A stretch of DNA of 64,000 nucleotides, from assembly GCF_003289625.1 (NCBI RefSeq), contig NZ_QMBN01000003.1, positions 186,001-250,000 on the forward strand. The letters run 5' to 3'. Each line of letters opens with the position of its first letter. The first letter of the stretch is position 1. The stretch is from Microbacterium sp. SMR1. Its GTDB lineage: Bacteria > Actinomycetota > Actinomycetes > Actinomycetales > Microbacteriaceae. The notes under the pieces are model-generated. The model saw nothing but the letters and a program-made list of their open reading frames with translations. It had not been told where the DNA came from and did no database searches. Both the position numbers and the translations under genes were made by a program. This document shows, piece by piece, positions 41,360-50,892 of this stretch.

Positions 41360-42229
41360 TCAACCGCTCCACCGCCCGGCCAGCTCGCGGAGCCTGACGA
41401 TCGCCGCGGCGACGAAGTCGGGGTGCGCCCGGTACCACTCGGCGTGAGCTTCGGCGACGAGTGCCGGATCGACCTCGACCCCGTCGACGATCCACGAGCG
41501 ACGCGGTGCATCGGGCAGCCCCCAGGCGTCGACCACCCAGTCCTCGAGCGGGGCCCACACGGCGTTCAGCAGGGGCCTCCCCGGGTCGGTCGGGCCGCCG
41601 GGCAGGCCGAGCGCCGACAGCACGCGCTCCGCCAGGGGCATCCATACGCCGTTGCCCGGATGGTTGATCGTGCGCATGACCTCGGCGGAGGTAGGCCGCA
41701 GCAGGTCTGACGCAGCGACGTCGATCGCCTCCTCCCGGCGACGCAGCTCGGCGAGGGAGTCGCTCTCAACCTGGTGCACAGCCCGGCGGTCGAGCAGCGG
41801 AAGCGCAGGGAGCCCCGCCGCCGCTGCGAGGGTGCGGATGTCGTGGTACGCCACGATCGGCGGCACCTCTTCGATCCCGTCCACGTGCAGCGCAGCCTGG
41901 AACGGATGCAGGCCCGCGTAGCGGACGACCGGGAAGGTCACGAGGCGGGCGGTCGGGGCGAGGGATGCCGCCAGCTGGCGGGTTCCCAGGCGCAGGCCGT
42001 GGTAGTCGTCCCGCACGGGCTGAGCCACGAGGAAGGATGCCCGGGGCAGCAGCTCGTGCAGGCGCTCGACGTCGGCGGCATCCATCTCGTGAACGGGAGG
42101 AACCCGAACCGTCGGACGGTCGGGGGCGTCGAGCACGATGCGCATCGATTCGGCCTGGCAGTTGCCGACGACGAGCCCGAAGCCCTCCGGCGGCTCGACA
42201 CCCCGGAACGGGGAGGGGGCGTGGTGCAT
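41360..42229 (-). CDS. WcbI-family putative polysaccharide-modifying acetyltransferase
   Basis: 289 residues, cytosolic, with the WcbI hallmark VVGNCQAESMRIVL near residue 20 and later FPVVRYAGLHPFQ and INHPGNGVWMPLAERVL motifs. Known: WcbI from a Burkholderia capsule locus has an SGNH-like fold, binds CoA and is thought to acetylate polysaccharide. No capsule genes are nearby, so target and role here are unknown. Confidence 0.75.
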   Translation of the reverse strand: MHHAPSPFRGVEPPEGFGLVVGNCQAESMRIVLDAPDRPTVRVPPVHEMDAADVERLHELLPRASFLVAQPVRDDYHGLRLGTRQLAASLAPTARLVTFPVVRYAGLHPFQAALHVDGIEEVPPIVAYHDIRTLAAAAGLPALPLLDRRAVHQVESDSLAELRRREEAIDVAASDLLRPTSAEVMRTINHPGNGVWMPLAERVLSALGLPGGPTDPGRPLLNAVWAPLEDWVVDAWGLPDAPRRSWIVDGVEVDPALVAEAHAEWYRAHPDFVAAAIVRLRELAGRWSG

Positions 42230-42274
42230 CCCTCTACTGTGGCCATCGGCCTCGACGGACGCCGGTGTTTGCGG

Positions 42275-42826
42275 TCAGCCCGCCCGATGCGCTATCGCCG
42301 AACGCGCCCGGTGACGACGCACGCCGTCACGATTGGCGCACCGAACCGAGCAGTAGCGCTGCCGACCGTTCCGGGTCACGTCGACCACGACGTTGCGGCA
42401 CGGATCTCCGGCGACGCGGCCCGCGGCGCACCGCGACAGCCTCTCCATCCCCCGCGTCGTCACGTGGAGGGCCGTACCGACCGCGATGACCGCACGAAGC
42501 ACCTGAGGCAGACGCTGGTCGTCGTCGCGGTAGTGGAGGTGCCACTCGCCGTCGTGGTCGGTGAGCCGGGGGTACGCCGTCGCTGCGGCCATGAGTCGGT
42601 TGAGCAGCGTGGCGCGCTGCGCTGCCGACTCGGCATCGACGACCTCGAGCCAGGAATCGATGACCGCACGGGTCGCATCGAGGTCGGACGGAGCCGCCGG
42701 GGCGTAGATCGCGGTCATCCCGAACTCGTATGTGCGCTCGACGATCGCATCTCGATCGCTCGGCCAGTCGTTGGCCAGCGAGGCGGCGAGCAGGACCGCG
42801 TACTCGCCGTAAGGGTTGAGCTGCAT
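42275..42826 (-). CDS. CGNR zinc-finger protein
   Basis: 183 residues. N-terminal ABATE-like helical part and the C-terminal CGNR-type zinc finger: C-x4... RCAAGRVAGDPCRNVVVDVTRNGRQRYCSVRCANRDGVRRHRAR (read in parts), with four Cys for zinc and a basic tail for DNA. Known as stress-linked putative transcription regulators. TGTAAT lies 6 nt before the ATG, so it is probably leaderless. Confidence 0.85.
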   Translation of the reverse strand: MQLNPYGEYAVLLAASLANDWPSDRDAIVERTYEFGMTAIYAPAAPSDLDATRAVIDSWLEVVDAESAAQRATLLNRLMAAATAYPRLTDHDGEWHLHYRDDDQRLPQVLRAVIAVGTALHVTTRGMERLSRCAAGRVAGDPCRNVVVDVTRNGRQRYCSVRCANRDGVRRHRARSAIAHRAG

Positions 42827-42838
42827 AACGGCATTACA
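42826..42838 (-). promoter_or_regulatory. Leaderless-type promoter of the CGNR gene
   Basis: TGTAAT (42833-42838 on the minus strand, 5/6 to TATAAT) followed by 6 nt and the ATG; no Shine-Dalgarno. Confidence 0.4.
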
Positions 42839-42851
42839 TCACGATCGAATC

Positions 42852-43070
42852 ATGTCACCCTCCTCCCCCGCATCGCCCGTCGCACCGCTTCACACGCGCA
42901 CTCACGAGCACGGCTGGACGACCGAGTCCGCGCACCCCACGTCAGAGGGAATCGTCCGTTACGTCCGATGCGCGGGATGCGGCACACGACGGGTCGACCT
43001 GCAATCGACACCATCGCTCCCGCCGGTCGCGGAGACCGCTGAAATCGATCAGCCGATTTCACCCGGATGA
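42852..43070 (+). CDS. Small zinc-ribbon-like protein
   Basis: 72 residues. The centre (HEHGWTTESAHPTSEGIVRYVRCAGCGTRRVDLQ) holds a CAGCG knuckle and two to three His, as in a short treble-clef or ribbon. Divergent from the CGNR gene with 25 nt between starts; its last 22 nt overlap the end of the convergent carboxypeptidase gene. I think it is real but the length leaves doubt. Confidence 0.55.
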   Translation: MSPSSPASPVAPLHTRTHEHGWTTESAHPTSEGIVRYVRCAGCGTRRVDLQSTPSLPPVAETAEIDQPISPG

Positions 43071-44401
43071 GTGAGACGCCACCACTCGGAGGGAGGCTCG
43101 ATCTCACCGTCGAGCACGACGGGCACAGTGACCGACTCCGGGCCGGCCGACCAGGTGATCTCGCCGAGTACCTCGCCGTCGGTCCAGAGGCGGGGCTCGC
43201 GCACGTCCCCGTCGACGACGATCGGGGTGTCGGACCACGTGCGCAACGAGGCCCCCTCCCCCAGCACGACCCGGGCCGAGCTGCCCCACGCGGTCGTGTA
43301 GGTGCCGATCTGCTGGCGGGGCTGCGCGACCGAGGTGACGTGGAACCCGTCGACGACACGTTGCAGGATGCCGAGCACACTGGCGCCCACGCCGCGCTGC
43401 GATGAGCCGCCGAGCGCCACCCCCACGACGCTCAGCGGCTCGGGAAGACCGACGTCGAGGGTCGCCGTGTAGAGCAGATTCGCACCGGTTTCCTCGAGCG
43501 TGCCGGTCTTGAGTCCCGTGATCCCGCTCTGTCCGAGCAACCCGTTCGTGTTCGCCATGGCCCCCGGCCCCGGCAGGTTCAGAGACGGCGTGGCGGCGAT
43601 CGCCGCCACCGTCGGATCTGCGGCGGCGATGCGACCGAGTGCGATCAGGTCGCTCGGCGAGCTGGTGTTCCGGGGATCCAGCCCCGACGGCTCGACGATG
43701 CTCGTCCGCTCCAGTCCTTTCGCCGTGAGCCACCGGTCAGCGGCTGCGCGGAAGCCCGACACCGAGCCGAACGCCCACACGGCGATCGCCTCGGCGTAGT
43801 TGCTCGCCGAGGGGATGAGCATGGTCGCAAGGGCGTCGCGCAGCGAGAGCGAGCTGCCGATCGGCATCGGAGCGATCGTCGCGTCACGGACGAAGTACGC
43901 GTCGTAGAGCGCGTGATCGTCGCGGTCGAAGGTGAGCGTCGGCCCCCGGTCGCCGTCGGTGATCGGGTAGGCGTCGAGGACCACGAGCGCTGTGACGAGT
44001 TTGGTGATGCTGGCGATCGGACGAGGGTCGTCACCGCCCTGGACCGTCCAGACCCCGGCGGCCTCCGGGCCGAGATACGGGTCGGCGCCCGCGACCGAGA
44101 GCGCGGCTGCACCATCAGCGGTGAGACCGAGGTCGACGGCAGCCGGCGGGGCGGGCGCTCGGGGAATCGAGACCTCACCCGCAGCCGGCTTGAGCGGGGC
44201 CGTCAACGCCCAGGCGGCGTATCCCCCGGGCGCACCGAGCACGATCGCGGCCGTGACGCCCGCGGCGATCCAGCCGGTGCGGCGTCGACGGCGGCGCGAT
44301 GCCGACACTTCTTCCGGGGACGCCGCCGGCACCCCGGCGGCTGCCGAGAAGAACTCGCCGAATTCGCCGAGGTCGTCGCTTTCCGAGTCGCGTCGCGTCA
44401 T
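43049..44401 (-). CDS. D-alanyl-D-alanine carboxypeptidase (peptidase S11)
   Basis: 450 residues. Cytoplasmic N-terminus with an Arg run, one membrane anchor (WIAAGVTAAIVLGAPGGYAAWAL, about 55-77), then the penicillin-binding domain with all three motifs: SITK (SxxK), SASN (SxN) and KTGT. C-terminal extension of about 130 residues, beta-rich. Trims the terminal D-Ala of peptidoglycan stem peptides outside the membrane. GGAGGG precedes the ATG. Confidence 0.92.
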   Translation of the reverse strand: MTRRDSESDDLGEFGEFFSAAAGVPAASPEEVSASRRRRRRTGWIAAGVTAAIVLGAPGGYAAWALTAPLKPAAGEVSIPRAPAPPAAVDLGLTADGAAALSVAGADPYLGPEAAGVWTVQGGDDPRPIASITKLVTALVVLDAYPITDGDRGPTLTFDRDDHALYDAYFVRDATIAPMPIGSSLSLRDALATMLIPSASNYAEAIAVWAFGSVSGFRAAADRWLTAKGLERTSIVEPSGLDPRNTSSPSDLIALGRIAAADPTVAAIAATPSLNLPGPGAMANTNGLLGQSGITGLKTGTLEETGANLLYTATLDVGLPEPLSVVGVALGGSSQRGVGASVLGILQRVVDGFHVTSVAQPRQQIGTYTTAWGSSARVVLGEGASLRTWSDTPIVVDGDVREPRLWTDGEVLGEITWSAGPESVTVPVVLDGEIEPPSEWWRLTHPGEIG

Positions 44402-44516
44402 CGCGGTTCCCTCCGTCTGTGTCGCCCATCTTCACCCAAACGTCATCCTCATGGATGATTCGCGACTCTCAGCGACCCCATAGTGTTGAGGCGATCTTGA
44501 AACAAGGGGGTTGCAC

Positions 44517-45485
44517 GTGCACTGCAAAACGCTTCGATGGGCCGCACCGGCCGCGATCGGTCTCGTCTTCGTTCTGGCCGGCTGCACGGCCGCCGACGGT
44601 TCCGCCGACGCGGCTGAGGAATCGCCGCTCTCCGAGTATTTCTCCGCCTTCTACGGCAGCGACATGAGCGAGGAAGAGCAGCAGGCGAAGTTCGAGAAGG
44701 AGAACAAGCAGCGCGAAGAACTCGTCGCGCAATGCATGCAGGACGAGGGCTTCGAGTACATCCCCGCCCCCAGCAGCATGTCGTTCAGCTCGGGCACCGA
44801 ATGGAAGCCCGAAGATCGCGACTTCGTGGCCCAGTGGGGATACGGCGCGGTGGAGTACCCCGAGGCCGACGAACAGACTGAGCCCGAGCAGATGCCCCCC
44901 GACCCCAACTCGGACTACGTCATGGCGCTCTCCGAGTCGGAGCAGGCCGCGTATTACGAGGCGTTGTACGGGCCGACCCCGAGCGAAGAGGAGATGTCGG
45001 AGGACGGATCGTACGAATACAACTGGGAGACAGCCGGCTGCAACGGCTGGGCCTCTCACGAGATCAGCGGCGACGACCCCCTGCAGTCCGACGAATTCGC
45101 CGACGTGATGGACGCCATCACGAAGTTCTACGAGAACTCCTCGTCTCTCCCCGCCATCGTCGACCTCGACCGCGAATGGTCCGCGTGCATGGATGCCGCG
45201 GGATACCCCGGATTCGCCACCCAGGCGGACGCCCAGAACTCGATCTTCGACGAGCTCAACGAGATGTACGAGACCATGACGGAAGCCGGGCCCGACCAGG
45301 CGACGATGGACGAGATCCACGAGCGCGAGGTCGAACTCGCTCTGGCCGATCTCGACTGCCGCAAGGAGACCGACTACCGCGCGAAGTACGACAAGGCGCA
45401 GTTCGACGCCGAGGAGCAGTTCATCGCCGATCACAAGACGGAGCTCGAGGCGATGAAGGCGGCGGCTGAGCAGGCTCGCCCGTGA
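44517..45485 (+). CDS. Acidic lipoprotein of an ABC export operon
   Basis: 322 residues from the GTG at 44517 (AAGGGGG 6 nt upstream; a TTG at 44511 is possible). Lipobox VLAGC, then a very acidic, Tyr-rich, helix-rich protein with Cys in the pattern CMQDEGFEYIP, AGCNGWASHE, WSACMDAAGYPG and LADLDCRKETDYR, which could form two disulfides. The CMxxxGF/CMDAAGYP repeats suggest two related modules. First gene of the efflux operon (GTGA overlap). Family is recognised only as recurring beside actinobacterial MacAB-like genes. Confidence 0.78.
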   Translation: MHCKTLRWAAPAAIGLVFVLAGCTAADGSADAAEESPLSEYFSAFYGSDMSEEEQQAKFEKENKQREELVAQCMQDEGFEYIPAPSSMSFSSGTEWKPEDRDFVAQWGYGAVEYPEADEQTEPEQMPPDPNSDYVMALSESEQAAYYEALYGPTPSEEEMSEDGSYEYNWETAGCNGWASHEISGDDPLQSDEFADVMDAITKFYENSSSLPAIVDLDREWSACMDAAGYPGFATQADAQNSIFDELNEMYETMTEAGPDQATMDEIHEREVELALADLDCRKETDYRAKYDKAQFDAEEQFIADHKTELEAMKAAAEQARP

Positions 45486-47092
45486 GTGGTGAGCGCGTGA
45501 ACGACGCCTCGGCGGCTGACGACTCGTTCGATGAACTCGTCGGCGACCCCGCGGAGGCGCCCGACGCCGCCGACAGCACGGATGCCGCGGTATCCACGCC
45601 GGCGGCCGGAGGTGGGCGACTCGCCGTCTGGCGATCGGTCGTCTCACGCAACCGCGTGCTCTGGATCTCCGCAGCAGTGGCCGTGGTCGCGTTGGTCGGC
45701 GGGCTTCTCGTCGGCCGGTTCGTCATGGCGCCCGCCTCGGCGGCGGCAGACGACGCCCCCGCACCCGGTCTCGTGACCGTCCCGGTGGAGTTCGGCCCGT
45801 TGAGCAATGACGTCACCATCCGCGGTGAGGTGGGCTTCGCCGACCCTGTCGAGGTCAAGATCGATACGTCCGCGATCTCGGGTCCTGCCGTCGTCACCGG
45901 GCAGGTTCCGGCCCTGGGAGCCGAGCTGACGCAGCTCTCGATCGCGCTCGAGGTCGCGGGGCGTCCCGTCATCACGCTGCCCGGCGAGCTGCCTGCGTAC
46001 CGCACACTCCGGTTCGGCGTCTCCGGCCCCGATGTCGTGCAGTTCAAGGAGGCCATGCGCTCCGTCGGCATCGACGCGGGAGATCCCGCCGACAACGTCT
46101 TCGACGAGCAGGCGGCGAACGCGGTCACCGCGCTGTACGCCGCTGTCGGCTACACCGGCCCCGAGTCGGAAGAAGACGGCGACAGCGCGGTGCGCGCAGC
46201 GCAGGAGAGCGTCCGCTCGGCCGAGCAAGCTCTCTCCACCGCGCGCGCTCAGCTGGCCTCGGCAGGACGGGACGGTGACGCCATCGCTCGCGCGGACCTC
46301 GAGGTCGCGAACGCCCGGGCGGTCCTGCAGGGCGCGCGGGATAACGGCGCCTCCTGGGACGAGATCGTCGCCGCCCAGAACCAGGTGGCTACCGCGGAGC
46401 TCGCGCGCGAGCAGGCGAACGCCGCCCCCGACACGAGCAGCGAGCGCGCTGCGGTCGATGCCGCCGCGAGCCAGCTCTCGCAGGCGCAGGACGACCTCGC
46501 CCGAGCCCGCCAGCAAGCGCTGCCTGCTCTGCCTGCCGGCGAAGTGCTCTACCTGACCGAGCTGCCCCGCCGCGTCGACGCGGTCACGGCCGAGCGCGGC
46601 AGCATCCTCTCCGGCGCGGCGATGACCGTCTCGGGGGCGACCGTGGCGCTGAACGGCTCGGCGGCCGAGGCCGACGCGAAGCTGCTCGCGGTCGGCTCGG
46701 CCGCCACGTTCGCGCTGCCCGATGGGACTGAGCACGCCGCGACCGTGACCGCGGTGGAACCGGGCACCGGCGGCGAAAGCCGGTGGAAGGTCAGCCTCGA
46801 GCCGGCGGAGCTGACCCCCGAGCAGATCTCGCAGCTCCAGGGCACGAACGTGCGCGTGACGATCGCCGTCGGCGCAACCGCCGGCGACGTGCTGAGCGTT
46901 CCCGCGGCGGCGCTGACGGCGGGGCCGGGCGGCGAGACCCGCGTCGAGGTCGTCGAGGGCGACCCGCGTGACCCCGACGCCCGAACCCGGCTCGTCGTCG
47001 TGGAGACCGGACTGTCGGCCGGCGGCGCCGTCGAGGTGCGTGCCACCGAGGGCGAGCTGGCGGAAGACGATCTCGTCGTGGTCGGGCGATGA
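45482..47092 (+). CDS. Membrane-fusion-type adaptor with peptidoglycan-binding domain
   Basis: 536 residues, GTG overlapping the lipoprotein stop. Acidic N-terminus, one membrane helix (LWISAAVAVVALVGGLLVG, about 60-78), a beta-domain, a PG_binding_1-like segment (RFGVSGPDVVQFKEAMRSVGI ... FDEQAANAVTALYAAVGY), a long coiled coil (about 235-350) and MacA/HlyD-type barrel and C-terminal strands. Bridges the ABC permease to the cell wall in Gram-positive export systems. ATGA overlap with the ATPase gene. Confidence 0.88.
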   Translation: MSGERVNDASAADDSFDELVGDPAEAPDAADSTDAAVSTPAAGGGRLAVWRSVVSRNRVLWISAAVAVVALVGGLLVGRFVMAPASAAADDAPAPGLVTVPVEFGPLSNDVTIRGEVGFADPVEVKIDTSAISGPAVVTGQVPALGAELTQLSIALEVAGRPVITLPGELPAYRTLRFGVSGPDVVQFKEAMRSVGIDAGDPADNVFDEQAANAVTALYAAVGYTGPESEEDGDSAVRAAQESVRSAEQALSTARAQLASAGRDGDAIARADLEVANARAVLQGARDNGASWDEIVAAQNQVATAELAREQANAAPDTSSERAAVDAAASQLSQAQDDLARARQQALPALPAGEVLYLTELPRRVDAVTAERGSILSGAAMTVSGATVALNGSAAEADAKLLAVGSAATFALPDGTEHAATVTAVEPGTGGESRWKVSLEPAELTPEQISQLQGTNVRVTIAVGATAGDVLSVPAAALTAGPGGETRVEVVEGDPRDPDARTRLVVVETGLSAGGAVEVRATEGELAEDDLVVVGR

Positions 47093-47841
47093 CAGACACG
47101 ATCGTCGCCACCTCCGACCGTTCCGCCGCACCGGACGCGGGCGAGGACGTCATCCGATCGGATGAAATTCCGCCGGTGATCGAACTGCGCGACGTCACTC
47201 GATCATTCCCCGGACCGCCCGAGGTGCAGGCGCTCAAAGGCATCAATCTGACCGTCTCCGACGGCGAGTACGTGTCGATCGTCGGGCCGAGCGGGTCGGG
47301 CAAGTCGACGATGCTCAACATCCTCGGCCTCCTCGACCGCCCGACGGTGGGTGAATACCGCCTCGCGGGCGAGCTCACCGGCGGATACACCGAGGACGAG
47401 CGCGCCGCGGTGCGAGCACGTCGGCTCGGGTTCGTGTTCCAGGCCTTCCACCTGATGCCGCGGCGGACCGTGCTCGAGAACGTCATGCTGCCGATGCTCT
47501 ACAGCGGCACACCGCGGGCCGAGCGCGCCGACCGCGCACGGGCCGCGCTCGAGCGCGTCGGCCTCGGCCACCGCGTCGACTTCCGGCCCGGTCTCCTCTC
47601 GGGCGGCGAGCGCCAGCGGGTGGCGGTGGCGCGTGCCGTCGTCACCCAGCCGCGGGTCATCCTCGCCGACGAGCCGACCGGCAACCTGGACCAGTCCACG
47701 ACGGCGGACATCATGGCGTTGTTCGAGGAGCTGAACGCGGGTGGGCTGACCTTCGTCGTCATCACCCACGACCAAGGCGTGGCCGACCGCGCGGCACGGC
47801 GCATCCGCATCGCCGACGGCCGGATGAGCGAGCTGAGCTGA
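47089..47841 (+). CDS. ABC transporter ATP-binding protein (MacB/LolD type)
   Basis: 250 residues. Walker A GPSGSGKST, Q-loop FVFQAFHLMPRRTVLENVMLPML, signature LSGGERQRVAVARA, Walker B VILADEPTGNLD and switch His in VVITHDQ. The LMPRRTVLENV / TGNLD pattern is that of the MacB/LolD/FtsE family. Shares one base with the following permease gene (TGATG). Confidence 0.95.
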   Translation: MTDTIVATSDRSAAPDAGEDVIRSDEIPPVIELRDVTRSFPGPPEVQALKGINLTVSDGEYVSIVGPSGSGKSTMLNILGLLDRPTVGEYRLAGELTGGYTEDERAAVRARRLGFVFQAFHLMPRRTVLENVMLPMLYSGTPRAERADRARAALERVGLGHRVDFRPGLLSGGERQRVAVARAVVTQPRVILADEPTGNLDQSTTADIMALFEELNAGGLTFVVITHDQGVADRAARRIRIADGRMSELS

Positions 47842-49157
47842 TGCCGGCGTTCTGGAAGAAGCTCCGCGGGCGCGTCTCTCGCCGCCGCACCGACGTCGAG
47901 ACGACGACTGCGGTCGCTGAGGCACGCCAGGTGGCGCGCGCCGATCGCTTCGGATTCGGCGACCTCGTGCTCGAGGCGACGACCGACATCGGCTCACGCC
48001 CGGGACGCCTCGTGATGACCGTCATGGGAACCGTGCTGGGCATCGGCGCGCTCGTCGCGACCGTCGGCTTCGCGCAGACCGCAGCCGGCCAGATCGCCCG
48101 GCAGTTCGACGCGGCCGCAGCCACCCATCTGAGCATCGCCCCGACCGAAGCGCAGGCGCGGGGCGGACAGCGGGTCGCGACCGCCTCGCTGCCGTGGGAC
48201 GCCCCCCTGCGCCTCGAGCACCTCGCCGGCGTCGAGTCCGCCGCCGTGCTGGCGCCCGTCACGCTGCGCGAGAACACGATCACCACCGTCCCCATCAACG
48301 ATCCCTCGATCGCGGCGCCCGCTCCGCCGGCGCTCTTCGCGGCCTCGGGCGAGATCCTCGACACTCTCGGTGGGCGCATCGTCACCGGCCGATCGTTCGA
48401 CGAGGGGCACGACGCACGCGGCGACCGCGTCGCGATGCTGGGGTCGCGGGCCGCCGAGCGGCTCGCGATCAACCGCGTCGACACGCAGCCGTCGGTGTTC
48501 ATCGGAGGGGTGGCCTACGCCATCGTCGGCATCTTCGACGAACTCGACCGCCGCGCCGAGGTCGTCGATGCCGTGGTGATCCCCACGGGCGCTGCCCGGC
48601 AGGACTTCCAGCTCGCCTCCCCCGGCGACGCGATCGCGCGCATCGTGGTCGGCACCGGTCCGCAATTGCGCGAGCAGGCACCGCTGGCCCTCGCCCCCGA
48701 CGCGGTCGACACGCTCGAGGTCAGCGCACCGCAGGGGCGTTCCGACCTCGCCCGCGACGTGCAGGGCGACGTGAATGTGGTCTTCCTCATCCTCGGCGTC
48801 ATCGTGCTGCTGGCGGGAGGGCTGGGGATCGCGAACGTCACGACCCTCTCGGTGCTCGAACGCACCGGCGAGATCGGGCTGCGCCGCGCGCTGGGGTCCA
48901 CCGGCAGGCAGATCGCCGGCCAGTTCGTCGTCGAGTCCATCGTCATCGGATTGCTCGGTGGCCTCATCGGGTCGGCGCTCGGCGTGTTCGCCGTGCTGGG
49001 GGTCTCGATCGTGCAGCAGTGGTCGCCGGTGCTCGACCCGTGGGTAGCACTCGGCGGAACGGTCCTCGGAGCGATCATCGGCCTCGCCGCCGGCGGCATC
49101 CCGGCTCGACGAGCCTCTCGGATCGAACCCGTCGTCGCCCTGCGCGGCAACGCCTGA
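47841..49157 (+). CDS. ABC transporter permease (MacB/FtsX family)
   Basis: 438 residues. First helix PGRLVMTVMGTVLGIGALVATVGFA (about 53-77), an extracellular MacB_PCD domain, then three FtsX helices (NVVFLILGVIVLLAGGLGIANVTTLSVLERTGEIGLRRALGSTGRQIAGQFVVESIVIGLLGG in parts) and VSIVQQWSPVLDPWVALGG. With the ATPase and adaptor it makes a mechanotransmission exporter; substrate unknown. Confidence 0.92.
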   Translation: MPAFWKKLRGRVSRRRTDVETTTAVAEARQVARADRFGFGDLVLEATTDIGSRPGRLVMTVMGTVLGIGALVATVGFAQTAAGQIARQFDAAAATHLSIAPTEAQARGGQRVATASLPWDAPLRLEHLAGVESAAVLAPVTLRENTITTVPINDPSIAAPAPPALFAASGEILDTLGGRIVTGRSFDEGHDARGDRVAMLGSRAAERLAINRVDTQPSVFIGGVAYAIVGIFDELDRRAEVVDAVVIPTGAARQDFQLASPGDAIARIVVGTGPQLREQAPLALAPDAVDTLEVSAPQGRSDLARDVQGDVNVVFLILGVIVLLAGGLGIANVTTLSVLERTGEIGLRRALGSTGRQIAGQFVVESIVIGLLGGLIGSALGVFAVLGVSIVQQWSPVLDPWVALGGTVLGAIIGLAAGGIPARRASRIEPVVALRGNA

Positions 49158-49265
49158 ACCGTCGCCCCATAGCGCGGACCGGGCCCGAGCGCCAGTCCTC
49201 TTCGCTCGGGATCGCGCAGGTCTACCGTTGCTCGCGGTGGGGACGGCCGAGGACGAGGACGCGGG

Positions 49266-50888
49266 ATGATCGACGGTGTCGCGAACGATGATGTCGCGCT
49301 GCCGGGCGCCCTCCTGGCGGGCCGGTATCGCGTCGTCGAGCCGATCGGCTCGGGCGGCATGGCGCGGGTGTTCCTGGCGCGCGACGAGGCCCTCGGACGC
49401 CCGGTCGCTGTCAAAGTGCTGCGGCCCGAGCTGACCGACAGTGCCGCGTCCGATCGTGCGGCGATCGAGACGCGCCTGCTCGCCTCGCTGAACCACCCGG
49501 GACTGGTCACGCTGTTCGACGCCCATCTGACGGCCGAACCGCGCTTCCTCGTGATGGAGCATGTCGTCGGGACGACGCTGGCCCAGCGGATCGCGACAGG
49601 TGTGCTCGACGAGGGCGAGCTCACAGCGCTCGGCGGCCAGCTCGCGGACGCGCTTCACGTCGTCCACGACGCGGGAATCGTGCACCGCGACGTGAAGCCG
49701 TCCAACATCCTCCTCGCGCGCTCGACGGTCCCGGGGGTTCCGCTGCGCGCCAAGCTCGCCGACTTTGGCATCGCCCACCTTCTGGACAGCGAACGTGTCA
49801 CCTCACCGAGCCTGCTGATCGGCACCGCCGCCTATATTGCTCCCGAGCTGCTGCACGGGGCCGACCCGGCCCCGCCGTCGGACATCTACGCCCTCGGCCT
49901 CGTGATGCTCGAGGCGGCCACGGGCGAGCGCGCGTTCTCCGGGTCGGACGGCAATCGCGGCCAGCTGCTGGCACGCTTGTCACGCGATCCCGACATGCCC
50001 CAGGGGCTCGATCATCACTGGCGCGACCTGCTGTGCGCGATGACAGCACGCCGCCCCGAGGATCGCCCGACCGCGCTCGAGGTCATGTCACGGCTGAGTG
50101 GGGCGCACGCCCAGGCCGACGTCGCGGGAGAAGCCACCGTCGCCTTCCCGGCCAGCACAGCAGCGACGCGATCCGGCTTCGTGCCCGCCGCGAGCCGCGC
50201 CGCTCAGTCTGACGTCGCGACCGCCGCGTGGCCGCTCACCTCGACGCACGGGACCGCGTCGCCGACGAACCTCGACGCCCCCGTGACGGCAGCCGCGGCT
50301 CTCGCGGCACGCGGAGCGGGCACGGAACCCACGTTCTTCTCGCCCAGCCTCAGTGCGACCGCAACGTCCGCACCGGAACGGGTCACCGCCGCCCGACAGC
50401 GTCGCCGAAAGCGGACGGCGATGGCTGTCGGCGCCCTCGCCGCAGGGTCGGCTGGCGTGGTGGTTGCCGCACATCTCATGCTGATGCCGCCGCAGGCCTC
50501 TCCGGTGACGGATGTCGCCGTGCCGACCGTCGTCGAGACTCCGTCCCCGTCCGTTTCGGGCGTCGACGGCGATGCAGGCGAGAGCGAGGAGCCAGAGACG
50601 CCCGCGGACGATGTCACGACGGGGACGCAGACTGTCGTCGCCCCCGGCACCGGTCAGGCCGGCGCTCCGACGCAAACCACCGACACTGTGCCGGCCGACA
50701 TCGTGCCAGCCGACACCCCGACCACCGAAACGGTCATCAGCGACGCGCCTCCCGCGGGGAGCAACGGATCAGCGCCGGGCGAGAACAGCGGCAACAGTAA
50801 CGGTCCCGGCGCGAACAGCGGCGCGGGGCCGATGTCCAACGGTCCGGGCTCTCAGAAGCCGGGGAAGCCGGAGAAGCCGGGCGGCTGA
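49266..50888 (+). CDS. PknB-like Ser/Thr protein kinase without PASTA domains
   Basis: 540 residues. Kinase domain 18-280: Gly loop IGSGGMARVF, Lys50 (VAVK), HRDVKPSN with Asp142, DFG at 166-168, APE-type IAPELL. Juxtamembrane Ala/Thr-rich region, one helix (MAVGALAAGSAGVVVAAHLML), then a Thr/Pro/Glu-rich and finally Gly/Asn/Ser/Pro-rich outside tail ending PGKPEKPGG. No PASTA repeats, so it is not the cell-division kinase. 108 nt after the ABC permease; possibly regulates or is regulated with that exporter. Confidence 0.92.
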   Translation: MIDGVANDDVALPGALLAGRYRVVEPIGSGGMARVFLARDEALGRPVAVKVLRPELTDSAASDRAAIETRLLASLNHPGLVTLFDAHLTAEPRFLVMEHVVGTTLAQRIATGVLDEGELTALGGQLADALHVVHDAGIVHRDVKPSNILLARSTVPGVPLRAKLADFGIAHLLDSERVTSPSLLIGTAAYIAPELLHGADPAPPSDIYALGLVMLEAATGERAFSGSDGNRGQLLARLSRDPDMPQGLDHHWRDLLCAMTARRPEDRPTALEVMSRLSGAHAQADVAGEATVAFPASTAATRSGFVPAASRAAQSDVATAAWPLTSTHGTASPTNLDAPVTAAAALAARGAGTEPTFFSPSLSATATSAPERVTAARQRRRKRTAMAVGALAAGSAGVVVAAHLMLMPPQASPVTDVAVPTVVETPSPSVSGVDGDAGESEEPETPADDVTTGTQTVVAPGTGQAGAPTQTTDTVPADIVPADTPTTETVISDAPPAGSNGSAPGENSGNSNGPGANSGAGPMSNGPGSQKPGKPEKPGG

Positions 50889-50892
50889 GCTC

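Noticed and set aside
47994..49778. A 594-codon open frame on - opposite the ABC permease and kinase
   Set aside because: Spans two real genes in antisense with no recognisable domain.
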